This document shows positions 1-10,984 of a DNA stretch of 64,000 bases, piece after piece. This stretch comes from Aphelocoma coerulescens (Eukaryota; Chordata; Aves; Passeriformes; Corvidae): assembly GCF_041296385.1 (NCBI RefSeq), contig NW_027184083.1, forward strand, positions 2,914,001 to 2,978,000, given 5' to 3'. The notes below the pieces were generated by a model. It saw only the letters and a list, made by a program, of their open reading frames with translations. It made no database searches and was not told the DNA's origin. The stretch's first letter is position 1; each line of letters begins with the position of its first letter. The position numbers were made by a program, and so were the translations under genes.

Positions 1-1426
1 TTTTCTACTTTGGATTAATTTTGGAATCAAATTAAAAGCTGCATCACGGTAGAAAAGTCTATGTTTTGGCATGTAGATGGAAATTTGGCCTGTGTAGCTA
101 TCTAGGGCTAACTGGAGGCTCTCATTGGTCTGGAGCAACAGCTTCAGATCCTCAGTGGTCAATGGCAAGTATATGCATGTGAACTCACACCCTGCAAGAG
201 AGCGGAGACGAGTTCTGGCCTTTTTTATTAAATGTGCCATTACTTCTTGGAAGGTGGTTAGTGTCTTTGTAGGTTGATGGCTTGTGAAGACCCATTCAAG
301 TATCAGCAAAGGGTCTCTGAGTTTAGGGTCCCATTGGAAGATCAGTCCATGGAAACGGGGAGCTTTACCCAAAACTGCAAACTGAAGAGGCAGGCTGGGT
401 TCAACGCGATGGGCTCGGCGTGAAGACAGGGCTTCTTGAACTTTGGTGATGGTATCTCGGGCTTCAGGTGTGAGGGCGCATGGAGAGTCCAAGTCTTTGC
501 TGCCATGGAGGAGGTTGAAGAGAGGAGTGAGGTCTTCTGTTGTGACTCCCAGTAGGGGGCGTATCCAATTTATGGATCCACACAGGCTGTGTAAGTCCCT
601 TAGGGTTTTAGGGTCCTTTTTGATGGTGAGTTGCTGGGGTACGATGGTTCTCTCATGGATCTGGAGGCCGAGGTAAGTCCATGGGCTGGAGTGTTGCACT
701 TTGTCCTCACGAATCTCAAATCCTGCTTCTTCTATGGCCTCAATTGTCTTTTTAAGAGTTCTGTCCAAGTAAGTTTTTTTCTGATGCACAGATTAGTATG
801 TCATCCATATAGTGGTAAATGATTGCCTCTGGGAACAGGCTTCTGATGGGGGACAGAATGTGGGTGACATACCACTGGCAGATGGTTGGGCTGTTCTTCA
901 TGCCTTGTGGGAGGACGAGCCAATGGTATCTTCTGAGTGGGGCTTCATCGTTAAGAGAGGGGATGGAGAAGGTGAACCGTGGTGTGTCCTGAGGATGGAG
1001 CGGGATGTTAAAGAAACAGTCTTTAATGTCTATGATGGCCAGCAGCCAGTCTCGGGGCAGCATCGATGGTGATGGCAGGCCGGGTTGGAGGGGGCCCATG
1101 TCTTCAATGACCTCATTGATCTTTCGTAGGTCATGGAGTAGTCTCCATTTGTTTGTGCCGGGCTTTTTCAGCACAAAGACAGGGGAATTCCAAGGGCTGG
1201 TGGTCTCGGTGATATGACCTTTGGCAAGTTGCTCTTCCACCAGGGCTTCCAGCGCGCTGAGTTTTTCTTTTTTAAGGGGCCACTGCCTTGTCCATTTTGG
1301 GTTGTCAGTCTTCCAGGTGAGCGGGGGAGTAGATGGCAGCACGCGTTTCTCAGTGGCCCCAGTCAGAAATCCTGGCTGGGAATGGTAAGAGTGGCACCCC
1401 ATTGGGATAGAAGGTCTCTGCCCCAT
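1..1426 (-). pseudogene. pol: class II ERV pol: reverse transcriptase, left-truncated by window
   Basis: Betaretrovirus-like reverse transcriptase that would copy the element's RNA into DNA. The fingers/palm part is open from 1426 to 752 and holds the expected RT blocks: the LPQGMKNSP block and the YMDD catalytic motif (near 790-810). The frame breaks at about 752-780. Thumb and connection homology then continues in another frame to base 1, so RNase H and integrase lie outside the window. The pol frame is one step back from the protease frame, which is one step back from gag, as expected for two successive -1 frameshifts. At least one frame break makes this copy non-coding as a whole. It closely resembles the RT of the provirus at 10985-18054. 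Confidence 0.85.
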
Positions 1427-2034
1427 AGGGTGATGGGGGCTCTTACCACGAATGGTCGGGTGGTCGCTATCTTGCCCTCAGGTCCTTCAATGACAACATT
1501 TTGTTTGCTTCTCATGGATACTGCAACTCCACCAATCCCAGAGATCATACCTGCCACTGGCTCCAGTTCCCAATTCCCTGGCCACTCGAAGCGGGCGATG
1601 ATGGTCACGTCTTCTCCGGTGTCCAGCATCCCTGGGCGGTAGACCCTCTCTCCTTTACAGAACAAGCTGCACTCGATGGTTGGTTTGTTTGAGCCCACAA
1701 TCTCTATCCACATTGCTGTAGGATTGAGAGGAAGCTGTTCTGGGCGGTTCTGTGGAAGTAAAAAGGCTTGGGCAATCGGTGCTCCCTGTGGGAGAAAGAA
1801 AGGTATGTCCGTGCAGCAAAGCTGGACAAGAATCTCTTGTCCAGGTTGCACTGTTTGTATCTCAGGTAATACAAAGAGTTGTTCTGGACCATGGATGGTA
1901 TCGCTTAGGATAAGAATGTCCCATGGGCCGTCATGCGGTCCATACTTTCCTGCGGGAATACGATAAAAACGCTTGTCAACAAAGTTAAATGGCAGTGATG
2001 TTACCAGTTGGCGTCTGGTTCCGATCGGTAGCAC
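1363..2034 (-). CDS. pro: class II ERV dUTPase-protease region (Pro frame)
   Basis: A 223-codon open stretch. The N-terminal half looks like the trimeric dUTPase-like domain that betaretroviruses fuse to protease. The C-terminal half is an aspartic protease with the active-site LDTG motif (about residue 137), a flap-like GGVAV segment, and the LWGRDLL block that normally ends retroviral protease. DTG is followed by E where Ala is usual, a change next to the catalytic Asp that may reduce activity. It overlaps the 5' end of the RT frame, as normal for these elements. The stretch is open but belongs to an element whose gag and pol are broken. Confidence 0.75.
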   Translation of the reverse strand: MLPIGTRRQLVTSLPFNFVDKRFYRIPAGKYGPHDGPWDILILSDTIHGPEQLFVLPEIQTVQPGQEILVQLCCTDIPFFLPQGAPIAQAFLLPQNRPEQLPLNPTAMWIEIVGSNKPTIECSLFCKGERVYRPGMLDTGEDVTIIARFEWPGNWELEPVAGMISGIGGVAVSMRSKQNVVIEGPEGKIATTRPFVVRAPITLWGRDLLSQWGATLTIPSQDF

Positions 2035-2111
2035 TCCGTGTGTTGGATCCTTCTCATGTGTTCTGGGATCGCCTGGGATGATGGTGCCGGGTGAGGTCCA
2101 GTTGTCTGCTC

Positions 2112-4615
2112 TCAGTGGTCCGATGTGGAGTTCGCAGCTGGGGCGGGGTAGTATGGCCTTTGATTTGTTGTCTGGGCGCGGGGCCTTGACACCACGCTCC
2201 GATAGAAGTTTTTTGGACGCTGCTGGTGCTGTTGCTGTCTCTGGTGCCTTTGGTAGGTGGCACGACGGTCCTGGGTGGGTGACCTTTGTGGGCAGTCCTT
2301 TATAAAGTGTCCAAGTTCACCACAATAGAAACAGCGGGCATTCTCCTTAGAGACTGCTGCAGCAAATGCACCAGAAACTCCCTTTGTGATGCCCTTTACA
2401 ACTGCTTGGGTCATTGTGTTCTCTGTGGATGTGTGTCTAGTACAGGTCTCTATCATTTGTTCTATTGTAGGTTCTGTGTCCATGGGTAGGGCCATCAAGA
2501 TATTCTTACATTGTTCGTTAGCATTTACCATGGCAAGTTTGCCCAAAAGTTCCTTTCATCCATCTGGACTTTCTATCTGTTTTTCTAAGCTAGCTTTTAA
2601 ACGATCAACAAACTGAATGAAGCTTTCATTTGCTGACTGTTTGACGTTAGAGAAATATTGTGTAGGAACAGAATCATCAGGGGTAAGAAACAGTGATGTC
2701 TTAGCTGCAATAGCTATGTCTTGTAATGCTACTTCAGGTAAGGTTGTAGCTTGATCTAGGGGTTTTTGGAGGTCACCTTCTCCAGCCAGTTGTTCTATTG
2801 TCCAATCTGTCTGATTTGCATCTTTAGCATAAGTGTCAGACAGTGTTTTTAAATGTCTTTTCCAATGCCTTTCCCATAACATATATTCAGCAGGGGAAAG
2901 GATGCAATTAATAAGGTTTTTAATATCATGTGGTACTAATGTGTAGGCAGAGAAAGTGGCTTCCAAGAGGTTTCTAAAGAAATGTGACCCTCTCCCATGT
3001 TCTTTTGCTGCCTTGCAAAGCTCTTTGATTTCTTTGTATGGGATAGGTTCCCATATTTTTGTAGTTGGACCACCCCTCCTCCCTCTCCCTATAATGACTG
3101 GAAAGGCTGAAATTTTCTGAGCCAATTCCCAATCTCCCTCCCGGTTCGCTTCCCTGCGTGTCTGTGCCCACCGGTCCTCCGATTCAGAGTCAGAGCTGCT
3201 GCTACTGTCATCTGAACAGGAGGGATAAGCTGTGGCAGGGCGGGGCCGGGATACAGGGGGTGTAGCGCGGCGTTTTTGAAATGCCTACTTTCCTTTACCT
3301 AGGTCGGGAATAGCGGGGGGTCGGGGGTGGTTTGAGGGGTGGGAAGGGGTCCCGTTATGGCAGCATGGGGGTGGAGAGGTTGTACAGCAGCAGGTCGTTT
3401 GGGGAGAGGTCGGGTTACAGGTAGTGCTGGTTTCGCAATTCCATGTGGAGTCGGGATGGGCGAAAGGAGGGTGTGGGGGGGCGGTGGGCTCTAGCGCAGC
3501 AGTGGGGGGAATGGGGATTGCGCAAGAACCCGTGGTAGGGGGAGGGGGGGGGGGTGCAGGGAGAGGGGGAACATCAGCAGGAATTGCGCAAGATGCAGCT
3601 GGGGAGGGGGGGAGCGGGTGTGCCGGCGCCTGCCAGGGTCTATGGGCGATAGCCTGGGGCGGTGCCGCGGATAGCTGGGTCCCGCCAGTGGCGAGAGGGG
3701 CAGATGCTGGCGGGGGGCGTGACGCCTGTTCCGGGCCCCACAGTGCGTGCGCGGGGCTCTGCGGGACCGGCCCTGTGTTGTACCATGGCTGCTCCGAGGG
3801 TGCAGGGGGGGGCAGCGGCGGCTGGGCGGCTCGCTGGGACGGGGCCGCCGTGCTGGGGTGGGGGGGAACCAGGGCCGCGTGTGGCAGGGATGCGGCAGGA
3901 GGCTGGGACGCGGTGGGGTGGGGGGGGTTGGAGGCACCGCGGGCCGGTGCGGGAGGGGGAAGGGTGGTGTCGTGCGGGGAGGGCTGCGAGATACCAGGGG
4001 CACAGGGAGACGGGGCTGGGAGCGGCCCAGAGGCATCCATCCCGAGGAGGGGGGGTGGGTCTGGGATGGATCCCGCTCACGCTGCCTGGGGGGTGGCAGC
4101 GGAACCGAGGGGGCGAGCGGGGGGGGGGGCGGGCACGGGAGGACCGCCGGGAACAGGGGGTTGGGGAAGGGAAGTGGGGGGGCCGGCGCCCCGGCCGGGC
4201 CAGGGTCGGGGCGGCTGGCCGAGTCCGCACCCTGGCTGGCCATTTCCAGAGGCGGAGAGGGGGGGTGGGAGGGGGGAAGGGCAGAGAAGGGGTTTGGCTG
4301 AGGGGGGGGGTTCGCACTACACGTTTTAACCAGTAAATGAAATAAAGGAATGAATTTGGAAACGGAGAGGTTTCCCGAGGCTTGAGAAGAATACCGTTTG
4401 TTTCCCACACTGTCCCAGAATGAATCAGAAAGAACAGAATCTGTAGTAGCATCAGGGAAATTTAGAGATATCCAATTACTGAAAGATTTAAGATTTTTCT
4501 TAGAAAGAATACCTTTAGAGAATTTAAAGTCAGATTTTAAGAGAAGGGTCAGAAGAAAGGGGTATAGGTCTCTCTCAGAATAGGAAAGGCTGGGTTTAGC
4601 TTGCCTTTGTCCCAT
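2112..4615 (-). pseudogene. gag: class II ERV gag (MA, proline-rich, CA, NC), disrupted
   Basis: Gag polyprotein gene of the leftmost ERV. The start is taken at 4615, where Met-Gly gives a classic N-myristoylation signal ahead of a matrix domain. A long Pro/Ser-rich, very GC-rich part (about 3300-4300) follows, then a capsid domain (3125-2556) and a nucleocapsid with one CCHC zinc knuckle (C-X2-C-X4-H-X4-C, near 2310-2350). Matrix and capsid lie in different frames. A stop ends the proline-rich frame at 3285 and another separates capsid from nucleocapsid at 2556. The gene is therefore a broken copy. The G-rich plus strand of the proline region produces long spurious open frames that I do not count. 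Confidence 0.85.
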
Positions 4616-4939
4616 CTTAGGTTCCTCCCTCAGCAGAAAAAGAGAAAAAAAACCAAACCAAAAGTAAAATGAGCGCAAAAGAAGGAGAGCCCCAAACTTA
4701 AACTTACAAATCCCGTTTTCTGGTGGGGCTGGCTCCTGGAAAGGTCTGCTGGGGGGATGGTCTGGCAGTTCGATCCTCAGGGACTTCAGTCCTTGGTGGG
4801 AGGTGAGGGTCTCGAACTGTCCTCGTCCAAAAGTCCTGCTAAAACGTAGGCCTATCTTCAGAGGGTCAGCACACGAACAGCTGGTTCTGTCTTGGTGATC
4901 AAGACGCAGCTCAGGCCAGGAGTCCAAGGTCCGGGGTCC

Positions 4940-4957
4940 AAGGCTGTTCGGGCGCCA
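4940..4957 (-). other. primer binding site, tRNA-Lys type
   Basis: Read on the minus strand this begins TGGCGCCCGAACAG, matching the first 14 bases of the usual tRNA-Lys3 primer site. It lies between the LTR (higher coordinates) and gag (lower), as expected for a minus-strand provirus. Confidence 0.8.
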
Positions 4958-5707
4958 GTTATTACAGCTGGTTGTGGGGTCCGTGGCTCTGACCCAGGAA
5001 GAGGTGACTGGTCCGGAGAGATGGTCCCGAAAGGGATCGCCTTCCCGAGGCCCAGTGTCTTCCTCTCAGCTGCTGGCAGGAGGGCCCTTGCAGAGGCTAT
5101 CAGCTCTTTAGTGATTCTCAGCTCGTGATTCCAGCTCAGCTCTGCAGGGCAGCCTCCAGGCCAAACCAGACCAGAGAGAGACGAGAAGGCCCGTGTGGCT
5201 GGTTCCACACAGAGGTAGCTTTATTGTGGGTCCCCTCCAGTGAAGGGGAAAGCCAGGGACGAGCTCTCTCTCCCCACAGAGCCAGGGGACTTCCTTTTAT
5301 AGGGATACAGGGGATCAGTAGGGGACCAATGGGTTACAGAGGGTCTGGGGGGGACCAATGGGTTACAGAGGGTCTGGGACAGACCAATGGGTTACAGAAA
5401 GATCTGCATAGTGTCTCTCAAAGGATTGTGGGCCCACTTTTCCTCGCCATGACCAAGAAGTGGCTGCCTTTTCAGGGAGTCCTGCTGGGCGATTGCGAAA
5501 TCTCTTGTCTCAGCAGAGATCCCTCCAGGGCAAGGGCTGGGCACATCCCACACTTTTCCTTGACCTCCTCCCCTCGCTTAGCGAGGATACTGAGGAGTAA
5601 TTTCTGTGCTGCCGCAAACTCTAAATCCATGCTAGCAGGGTACCACGGAGGGAAGGTAGTGACCCTTCTTACTGGCCTGACCGACGTCCTTTGACTCGTG
5701 GTCGACA
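4958..5707 (-). repeat. 5' LTR of the leftmost class II ERV
   Basis: The LTR lies directly next to the primer binding site. On the minus strand it has a TATA box (TATAAAAGG, 5293-5301) and a polyadenylation signal (AATAAA, 5219-5224) in the right order. Upstream in U3 is a triple repeat of about 26 bp. The outer edge at 5707 is chosen because the minus strand there starts TGTCGACC. It is approximate. Confidence 0.6.
5320..5398 (-). promoter_or_regulatory. U3 tandem repeats carrying CCAAT (enhancer-like)
   Basis: Three copies of a unit of about 26 bp containing GACCAATGGGTTACAGA follow one another just upstream of the LTR TATA box. Short tandem repeats in this position are typical retroviral enhancers. 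CCAAT is read on the plus strand. Confidence 0.55.
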
Positions 5708-6057
5708 CTCTCCGCCTGCAGTGTCTCTGTTGCTAGTCATTGTCACCCTTCTTTCGGTGATCAGCAAGCATATCTTCCTCTGAGGAACGGTCCCTGGTCG
5801 GGCGCCAGAAATAGCCAGAGATCTGCCAGGATGAACCATGCTTCTCATAGAGATATGATGGAACTCCGTTTATTCTGTTGTCAGTCCCATAGTTATACCC
5901 TAATTCTCCAAGCACGCGTAAGCAAGCTCCGCACTATTGGGTTACAGCTACTGTTCACGCGGCCTTTAATAGCAAGCGATTGGTTACAGATTAATATGCA
6001 CGCGACTAACTAACATAAGTCTTTCTCTTTCTATGGTCAGCATCCCCCTCCACAACA
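5708..6057 (-). repeat. older ERV fragment: leader, primer site and partial LTR
   Basis: A second tRNA-Lys-type primer site, TGGCGCCCGACCAG on the minus strand (5790-5807), sits beside an LTR-like stretch with an AATAAA signal (5868-5873, minus). Its right end reads TGTTGTGGAGG on the minus strand. The leftmost ERV appears to have inserted into this element's leader. The remainder is not in the window. Confidence 0.5.
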
Positions 6058-6265
6058 TCCTGTTGGCTTGCCACATCAGCATTGCTCCTCTCTTTTTTCC
6101 CTAGTCAAGGACAGTTCACTAATATAGCTTGGGTTGTGCACGTATACGTGTTCACTCAGCCATTTCTCTACAAAACTCCAAGCACACTTTCATCCTACCA
6201 AGATATTCACACCAGGAGTCATGATGTAATTGGTGCCTGAATGGATATTTGTGTCCTTTTCCTAG

Positions 6266-6498
6266 GCCTTCCCTACACCAAGAACTTTCGACTCACTAAC
6301 ACCTCTTCGGCGTCCCTGACATTCAAGCTCTGCATTCCGGACGATGGTTCAGGGCCTGTTGTTACCTGCTATGACCAAATGCGCAACAATACTGACCCAT
6401 CCCGGAGGAAGGGAATTCATTTTTATGTGGAGCCAAAGGAGTTTACAATGACTCCCAGCCAAGGGACCATCCTCCCCTAGGGACACCAGGATACTGAG
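6266..6498 (+). pseudogene. HYDIN: HYDIN-like exon with in-frame stop
   Basis: Exon of a HYDIN-like gene, whose product is a very large protein of the central pair of motile cilia. A splice acceptor (TTTTCCTAG) precedes it and a donor (GAG|GTATGG) follows. The encoded stretch begins LPYTKNFRLTNTS and contains PKEFT...GTI, matching my memory of an ASH-type repeat in vertebrate HYDIN. A TAG stop at 6478-6480 replaces the Gln codon I expect after GTI-x-P. Reading resumes in frame after it and continues into the next exon. This is either a pseudogene copy or a decayed W-linked copy. Confidence is high for the family and moderate for the pseudogene call. Confidence 0.75.
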
Positions 6499-6595
6499 GT
6501 ATGGGAAGAGTCCAGATGGTGGGGCTGAAGCTTCACTGGAGTGTGGGAGGGCTTTAGCTCTGCCAGCTTTGAGCATTGTGTGCGTGAGAGACCTG

Positions 6596-6956
6596 TGTGG
6601 ATACAAAAATGCTGCTAGCAAGAATTTTCTTGCTATTTTCTAAGTCCGTGAGAGACTTTTCTCTCTCACAGAAGATAGTAGCAGAGTTCTATAAACAATG
6701 AAACACCTGCAACCTTGAGAAGCCTTGTTTATACTATAGTAGAAAAATATTTTGACAATGGATGTTTTAGGATTCTAGCCAATCATCCCCAAGGGGTGGC
6801 TGATCCCTTGTCCAATTAGACTATGAAGAAAAAAGTCTATAAAAGAGTTTGTAAAATAATTAAATAAATCAATCTTGCTGCACAATTCCTGCCTGCTGGA
6901 TCTTCTCTCCTCCTCCCTATGGCTGCGGGACACGGTAATATTTTACAGCATTAATA
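6596..6956 (+). repeat. solo alpharetrovirus-like LTR in HYDIN intron
   Basis: This matches the LTRs at 32057-32431 and 38844-39218, with TATAAAAGAG (about 6838) and AATAAATC (about 6864). A perfect 6-bp target duplication GACCTG flanks it (6590-6595 and 6957-6962). Its last bases are rearranged relative to the other copies. It separates two neighbouring HYDIN-like exons. Confidence 0.85.
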
Positions 6957-7664
6957 GACCTGCACTGGTGTGAGGCCTCTGTTATCTGGGGTGCTGGGGA
7001 TGCTCCTGAAGGAGCTGTTTTGTCTCCAAAATCACAAGCTGAAACCGTGTACCAGATGATCAGTACAGAAGCCGTTCTTGTGCTTTTGAGAGAGATTTCT
7101 TTGATTGAAAGTGGGCAGAGGAAGGATGAGGACAGGAGGTGGCTGTTAGAGAGATGTCACTGTATAAAGCAGTTTGCTTTTCTTCCTGGTCTCATTTCTC
7201 CTCTCCTGGGGAGCAGATGAGTTGTGTTCACTGCAGGGATCTCCAGGGAAGACAGAAAAAACTCTGCAGCCATGAACTGCCCAGCACCTGCTGGGACACA
7301 CTTTGCCCTCAATTTCTTGCTGTAAAGCTGGACTAGTTCTGTTCAAATCATCAGACTTCCTCTGCATTTATGTCATTGCAGTCAGATGAAAAATTGGCCC
7401 CTTAATTTGAATACAGTAGTGCATAGAGCTTTACTCTAATGTTTTAATTTACCTGACCTATGCCCTGATAGAAGGGTGTGTTTAACAAATCCGGTATTGC
7501 CAGAAGGCTTGTGTTACTCCCAGAGACTGTGCTCTACACATGGACCAGCAGAAGAATTAAGGAAAAATCCTCCCCTTTCTTGCCATAAAACAAGAACTGG
7601 AGGACACCACACGTGGGCAATGAGCTTTTGTAAGGAAGAATTTACTGCTCTTCTCTTCCACCAG

Positions 7665-7765
7665 GTGACCCTGTGTTCCAACACCATGATGGAATACTAC
7701 CGGTATATCCTGGTGGTCGTGGAGGGTGTTGGTGAGGGAGTGTTGGCACTGAACGTCATGGGCAG
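7665..7765 (+). pseudogene. HYDIN: HYDIN-like exon, next in order
   Basis: This begins after a CTCTTCCACCAG acceptor and ends at CAG|GTATCA. It encodes VTLCSNT...YILVVVEGVGEGVLAL, which follows directly on the previous exon in vertebrate HYDIN as I recall it. The exon itself has no stop. It belongs to the same copy as the exon at 6266-6498, which carries a stop codon. No further HYDIN exon is visible to the right, where ERVs begin. Confidence 0.7.
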
Positions 7766-7793
7766 GTATCAGCATTTCCCTGGCCTCCCCCAG

Positions 7794-8440
7794 TGTCCTG
7801 GGGTGACCTTATGATGTGTATCCCATATCGCTGCCTATGCCCAGAAATTAATTTTTGTGCCTTTCTATGCCTCTAAACTGAGCCTGAGAGGGGGAAGGAA
7901 AAAACTGAGCAAAACTTTTTCAAAGCAGTTTGCAGCTTGTTCAAGGTCACACACAGATAGCAATTTGTTTCCCAGCTGCGGCAGGGGAGGGAGGAAGCAC
8001 CCAGCTTGCTGCTTCCCAGGACAGTTTTTTTTTTGGCCAGTTTTTGCAGTTTCTTGTTCTCCAGAGAGAGACTGAGAGTTGAATGTTTCCTTCCCTGGAA
8101 TTTCGGATTTTTCCCCTTTTCTACTGGACTGCTTGACTGCTTTAACATCAGAGCACATCGGGAGGACTTTCCACTGGGCACAGAGGGCCTGGCCCTGGGC
8201 CAAACCCCAGCTCCGAGGAGACCAAAGGGAGGACTCTGACACTTTCCCAGGTTTTTTCTCCACAACAAGAGATTTTATTATTTAGCATTATTTTCCTTTT
8301 CCCGTGTGTTTATTAAATAAATAGTTTTATCTCCTTCACTTTCCTTCGAGGAAAATTTATTTTTTCCCGAACCTGGTGGGGGAGGGGTGGTTGTGCCTTC
8401 TCTCAGAGTATATATTTCTAAATTTGGCCAAACCGGAACA
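7794..8440 (+). repeat. solo LTR, ERVL-like (family F, copy 1)
   Basis: A 647-bp copy, closely similar to 45814-46458. It starts TGTCCTGGGG, ends CCGGAACA, and has AATAAA near 8316. No clear target duplication is seen, so one side may have been rearranged at its junction with the ERV to the right. Confidence 0.7.
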
Positions 8441-8521
8441 GGTTGCTACCCACAGCAAGGGTATGTGATCTTCTTGGTGGCAAGTACAGTGGTCAATTCG
8501 GTCTTGCCCTCTATTTCCTCG

Positions 8522-8989
8522 TCACTTCCTTTTCTCTGATTTCCAGGCAAATTGCTTTTGACACTTCTTAATTGTAGCTTCCCACCGTTCCTCAGGTATC
8601 TCCCATTCAACAGGCACTAGTAATTCCCATCCACAAAGCAGGGTTACTATTTCAGCTGTTCTTTGCTCTACCTGGATGGGGAATAGATTTGGCATTCGGC
8701 ACTTCATGCAATGAGAGCGTCGTTTTAATGAACTACGATACCAATAGTTTTTACAGTCTAGACATTTACAGTTAACCCAGCTAGCATGTCCAGTATTGGG
8801 GTGAATCAGACAAGGTATATGGTATGGCACTGTTGGAGGTAGCAATTCCTCCTCCTTTTTAAATAAATCACAGGCTAAGGCCAGAATATGAGAACTCTCA
8901 GACCGAAATAGTCCTGATCCTCCTGTTTGGAGTGGACGTATTCCTCCCCAAGAGGGGTACTGGAGGTGTCTCAGGACTTGTCCAGGCAA
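8522..8989 (-). CDS. Cys-rich ORF downstream of gamma ERV pol, unknown
   Basis: A 155-codon open frame on the coding strand of the gammaretrovirus-like ERV, just after integrase, where env or an accessory gene would sit. I do not recognise it. The middle holds a cluster of Cys pairs (NCKCLDC, then CMKC about 20 residues later), a possible zinc-binding arrangement. The C-terminus is Lys/Arg-rich. It has no signal peptide or membrane segment, so it does not look like Env. It remains open although the surrounding pol has stops and insertions. It could be the tail of a longer, truncated frame rather than a complete gene. Confidence 0.4.
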   Translation of the reverse strand: MPGQVLRHLQYPSWGGIRPLQTGGSGLFRSESSHILALACDLFKKEEELLPPTVPYHIPCLIHPNTGHASWVNCKCLDCKNYWYRSSLKRRSHCMKCRMPNLFPIQVEQRTAEIVTLLCGWELLVPVEWEIPEERWEATIKKCQKQFAWKSEKRK

Positions 8990-9059
8990 CAGTTGAAACT
9001 ACTGCTATAAGCTTGGCCTTATTTCTCAATCAGGTGTGGTTCTTGGTGTATCCCTTGGA

Positions 9060-10655
9060 TCATTTGGGTTTTCCCAGTGCATTACCCCCCAGTTCCCGCT
9101 TAAGAGTTAACTTGGTATCACCAGGCGTAGATGTTATAGTCCACTCCTTGGGTTCTTCCACGTGTCCTTTGATTCTGCTGGTGTGGATCCACCCTCGCTC
9201 CTTGGTCCGGATCGCTGCCTCAGTCATCAGTAGCACCTGAAAAGGACCTTCCCCTTGTGGAGTTAAAGATTGCTCTTTCCATGTTTTTACTAGTACCCAC
9301 TCCCCTGGATGGATATTATGGATTTTAAAGTCTAAAGGTGTGGTTTGAGGGATTATCCCTTTCAACCTCAAATCTTCAAGAGTCCTTGCAATTGTGTTGA
9401 CATCTCCTTTAACACTCATTTCCCCTACTTCATAAGTAGCAGTTTCATGTTGGGTGGTCAGAAAGGGTGATCCAAACATCATCTCATAAGGTGACACTCC
9501 CAGGTCTGACCTGGGTTGTGTCCGAACCCTCAATAAAGCCAGAGGTAGGCATTTTACCCACGACATGAGTTTCAATTATTAGTTTAGTTAAGGTTCTCTT
9601 TAAAGTTTGGTTCATCCTCTCTACCTGTCCTGAACTCTGTGGGTGCCATGGGGTATGTAGTTCCCACTTTATTCCCAAGGCTTGAGTTAGTTGCTGTAGA
9701 ACTTTTGATGTAAAGTGTGTCCCTCTATCTGAGTCTATCCTATTAATCATTCCATACCTGGGAATAATTTGTTCTAAGAGGGTTTTTTGTTGCTGCCTGT
9801 TCTGAACTTCCCCTCCCCCTCCCCAAGACACTTGCCTCTGCCACGTGCTCTGAGCTCCTTTGTTCTAAGCGCGGGCAAAACCAAATGTAACTTAAACTCT
9901 TTAGCAGTGTCTGATTGGCCAGTCACCCCGGGTCTTCCCCCAGTCCTCCCCTTTCCCCTTCTCCGAATAAAAGAGACAATCAAGGGAGGCCCCGCTCTCT
10001 TTTGGCTCTGCTACCCTTTCTGCAAAGATCTCTTGTCGTCTGTTTCTTTTGGAAGCTTCTAACTGCAGGAAATTGAGTGAGCAGAGAGCTATATTTCTCC
10101 CTCTTTGCTTCTGCTGGTGGTATTTGCTTTGCAGCTGATACAGTTACCGATTTTAGAGCTACTAAAGTGCTAGATCGCCGGTGCTACCTCTCTGGGTAGC
10201 TCGAGGCTTTCTAAGGCATTAAACCACTAGCCTAGCCGGTAAAAAGCTGAAAAGATACCTCCTCATTTACATACTACATTGGCTGTGGCTCTGACGGTGG
10301 GAACAGCTTCCACCCGATGGGTAAGATGGTCTGTTATTACTAACAAGAATTTCCACCTCTGTACTTGGAGGAGTTTGGTAAAGTCCACTTGGATACTTTG
10401 AAATGGTCAGAGAGCTAACTCACGACCTCCTGGAGTTGTTTTTCTCATCACCTTTTTATTTACTTTTTGGCAAACCATACATCTTTCAGTTATTTGTTTA
10501 GCTAACCCATAAATTCCAATGCACCCATAATTCATTAGAAAGCGATCACACAAAGCCTTGGTACCCCAATGAGTTTTTTGATGCATGTCTTCTAATATTT
10601 TTCTGGTGAGTGATTTATTAACTGCCTTCCGTCGGGAAGTTTCCATTTTCCACAT
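9060..10655 (-). pseudogene. pol: gammaretrovirus-like integrase, split by LTR
   Basis: Integrase joins viral DNA into the host chromosome. The N-terminal HHCC zinc-binding domain lies at 10655-10407 (HQKTH, then CMVC). The catalytic core starts about 10400-10270 and resumes at 9787 with the second Asp (DSDRGTHF) and the catalytic Glu (SSGQVERMN). A basic C-terminal domain runs to 9060 over a frame change near 9575. A 478-bp LTR-like insertion (9788-10265) splits the core. MLV-type order and motifs show class I affinity. It is interrupted and frameshifted, so inactive. Confidence 0.8.
9788..10265 (+). repeat. LTR-like insertion in integrase
   Basis: This stretch interrupts otherwise contiguous integrase homology. 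On the plus strand it starts TGTTGCTGCC, carries AATAAAAGAG (about 9966) and ends CTCA. The flanking TTTTT and TTTAC are at best a weak target duplication. It also contains a small perfect hairpin (GCTACC...GGTAGC, about 10182). Confidence 0.45.
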
Positions 10656-10924
10656 TCGTCTGGCTTTCCCCCTATCTTACTTAATACTTTTTCCTCGGTT
10701 TCACTAAATTTTGGAGTCTCCAATTTTTCGTTCTTTGAGGTCAAAATTAGTATAACCCTTTTTATCCCGTTTTCTGCAGCATCCTTATCTTCTTGATCTG
10801 CCAAATTATTTCCTCTTATTTCTGAGGTCATTCCTTTTTGGTGACCTTTAATATGTACTACAGCTATCTCTTCAGGTAATTTTAATGCCTCTAAAACCTT
10901 TAAAATAAGTCCTTCGTGTATCAA
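10592..10924 (-). pseudogene. pol: gammaretrovirus-like RNase H C-terminal part
   Basis: The C-terminal half of RNase H (HIKGHQKG block, then NLADQ with the last catalytic-type Asp) leads into the integrase zinc domain. The N-terminal half is on the far side of the 7-kb provirus, at about 18055-18300. The provirus therefore interrupted RNase H. Each side is open over its own stretch. Confidence 0.75.
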
Positions 10925-10984
10925 CCCCTTTCCCTTTGAATTAAGTAATCCCCTTTCTTCCCAAATTTTCCCAAAGGTGTGTAC

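Noticed and set aside
3424..4336. Long Gly/Arg-rich plus-strand open frames
   Set aside because: They are the opposite strand of the GC-rich, proline-coding part of gag; no start context or known domain.
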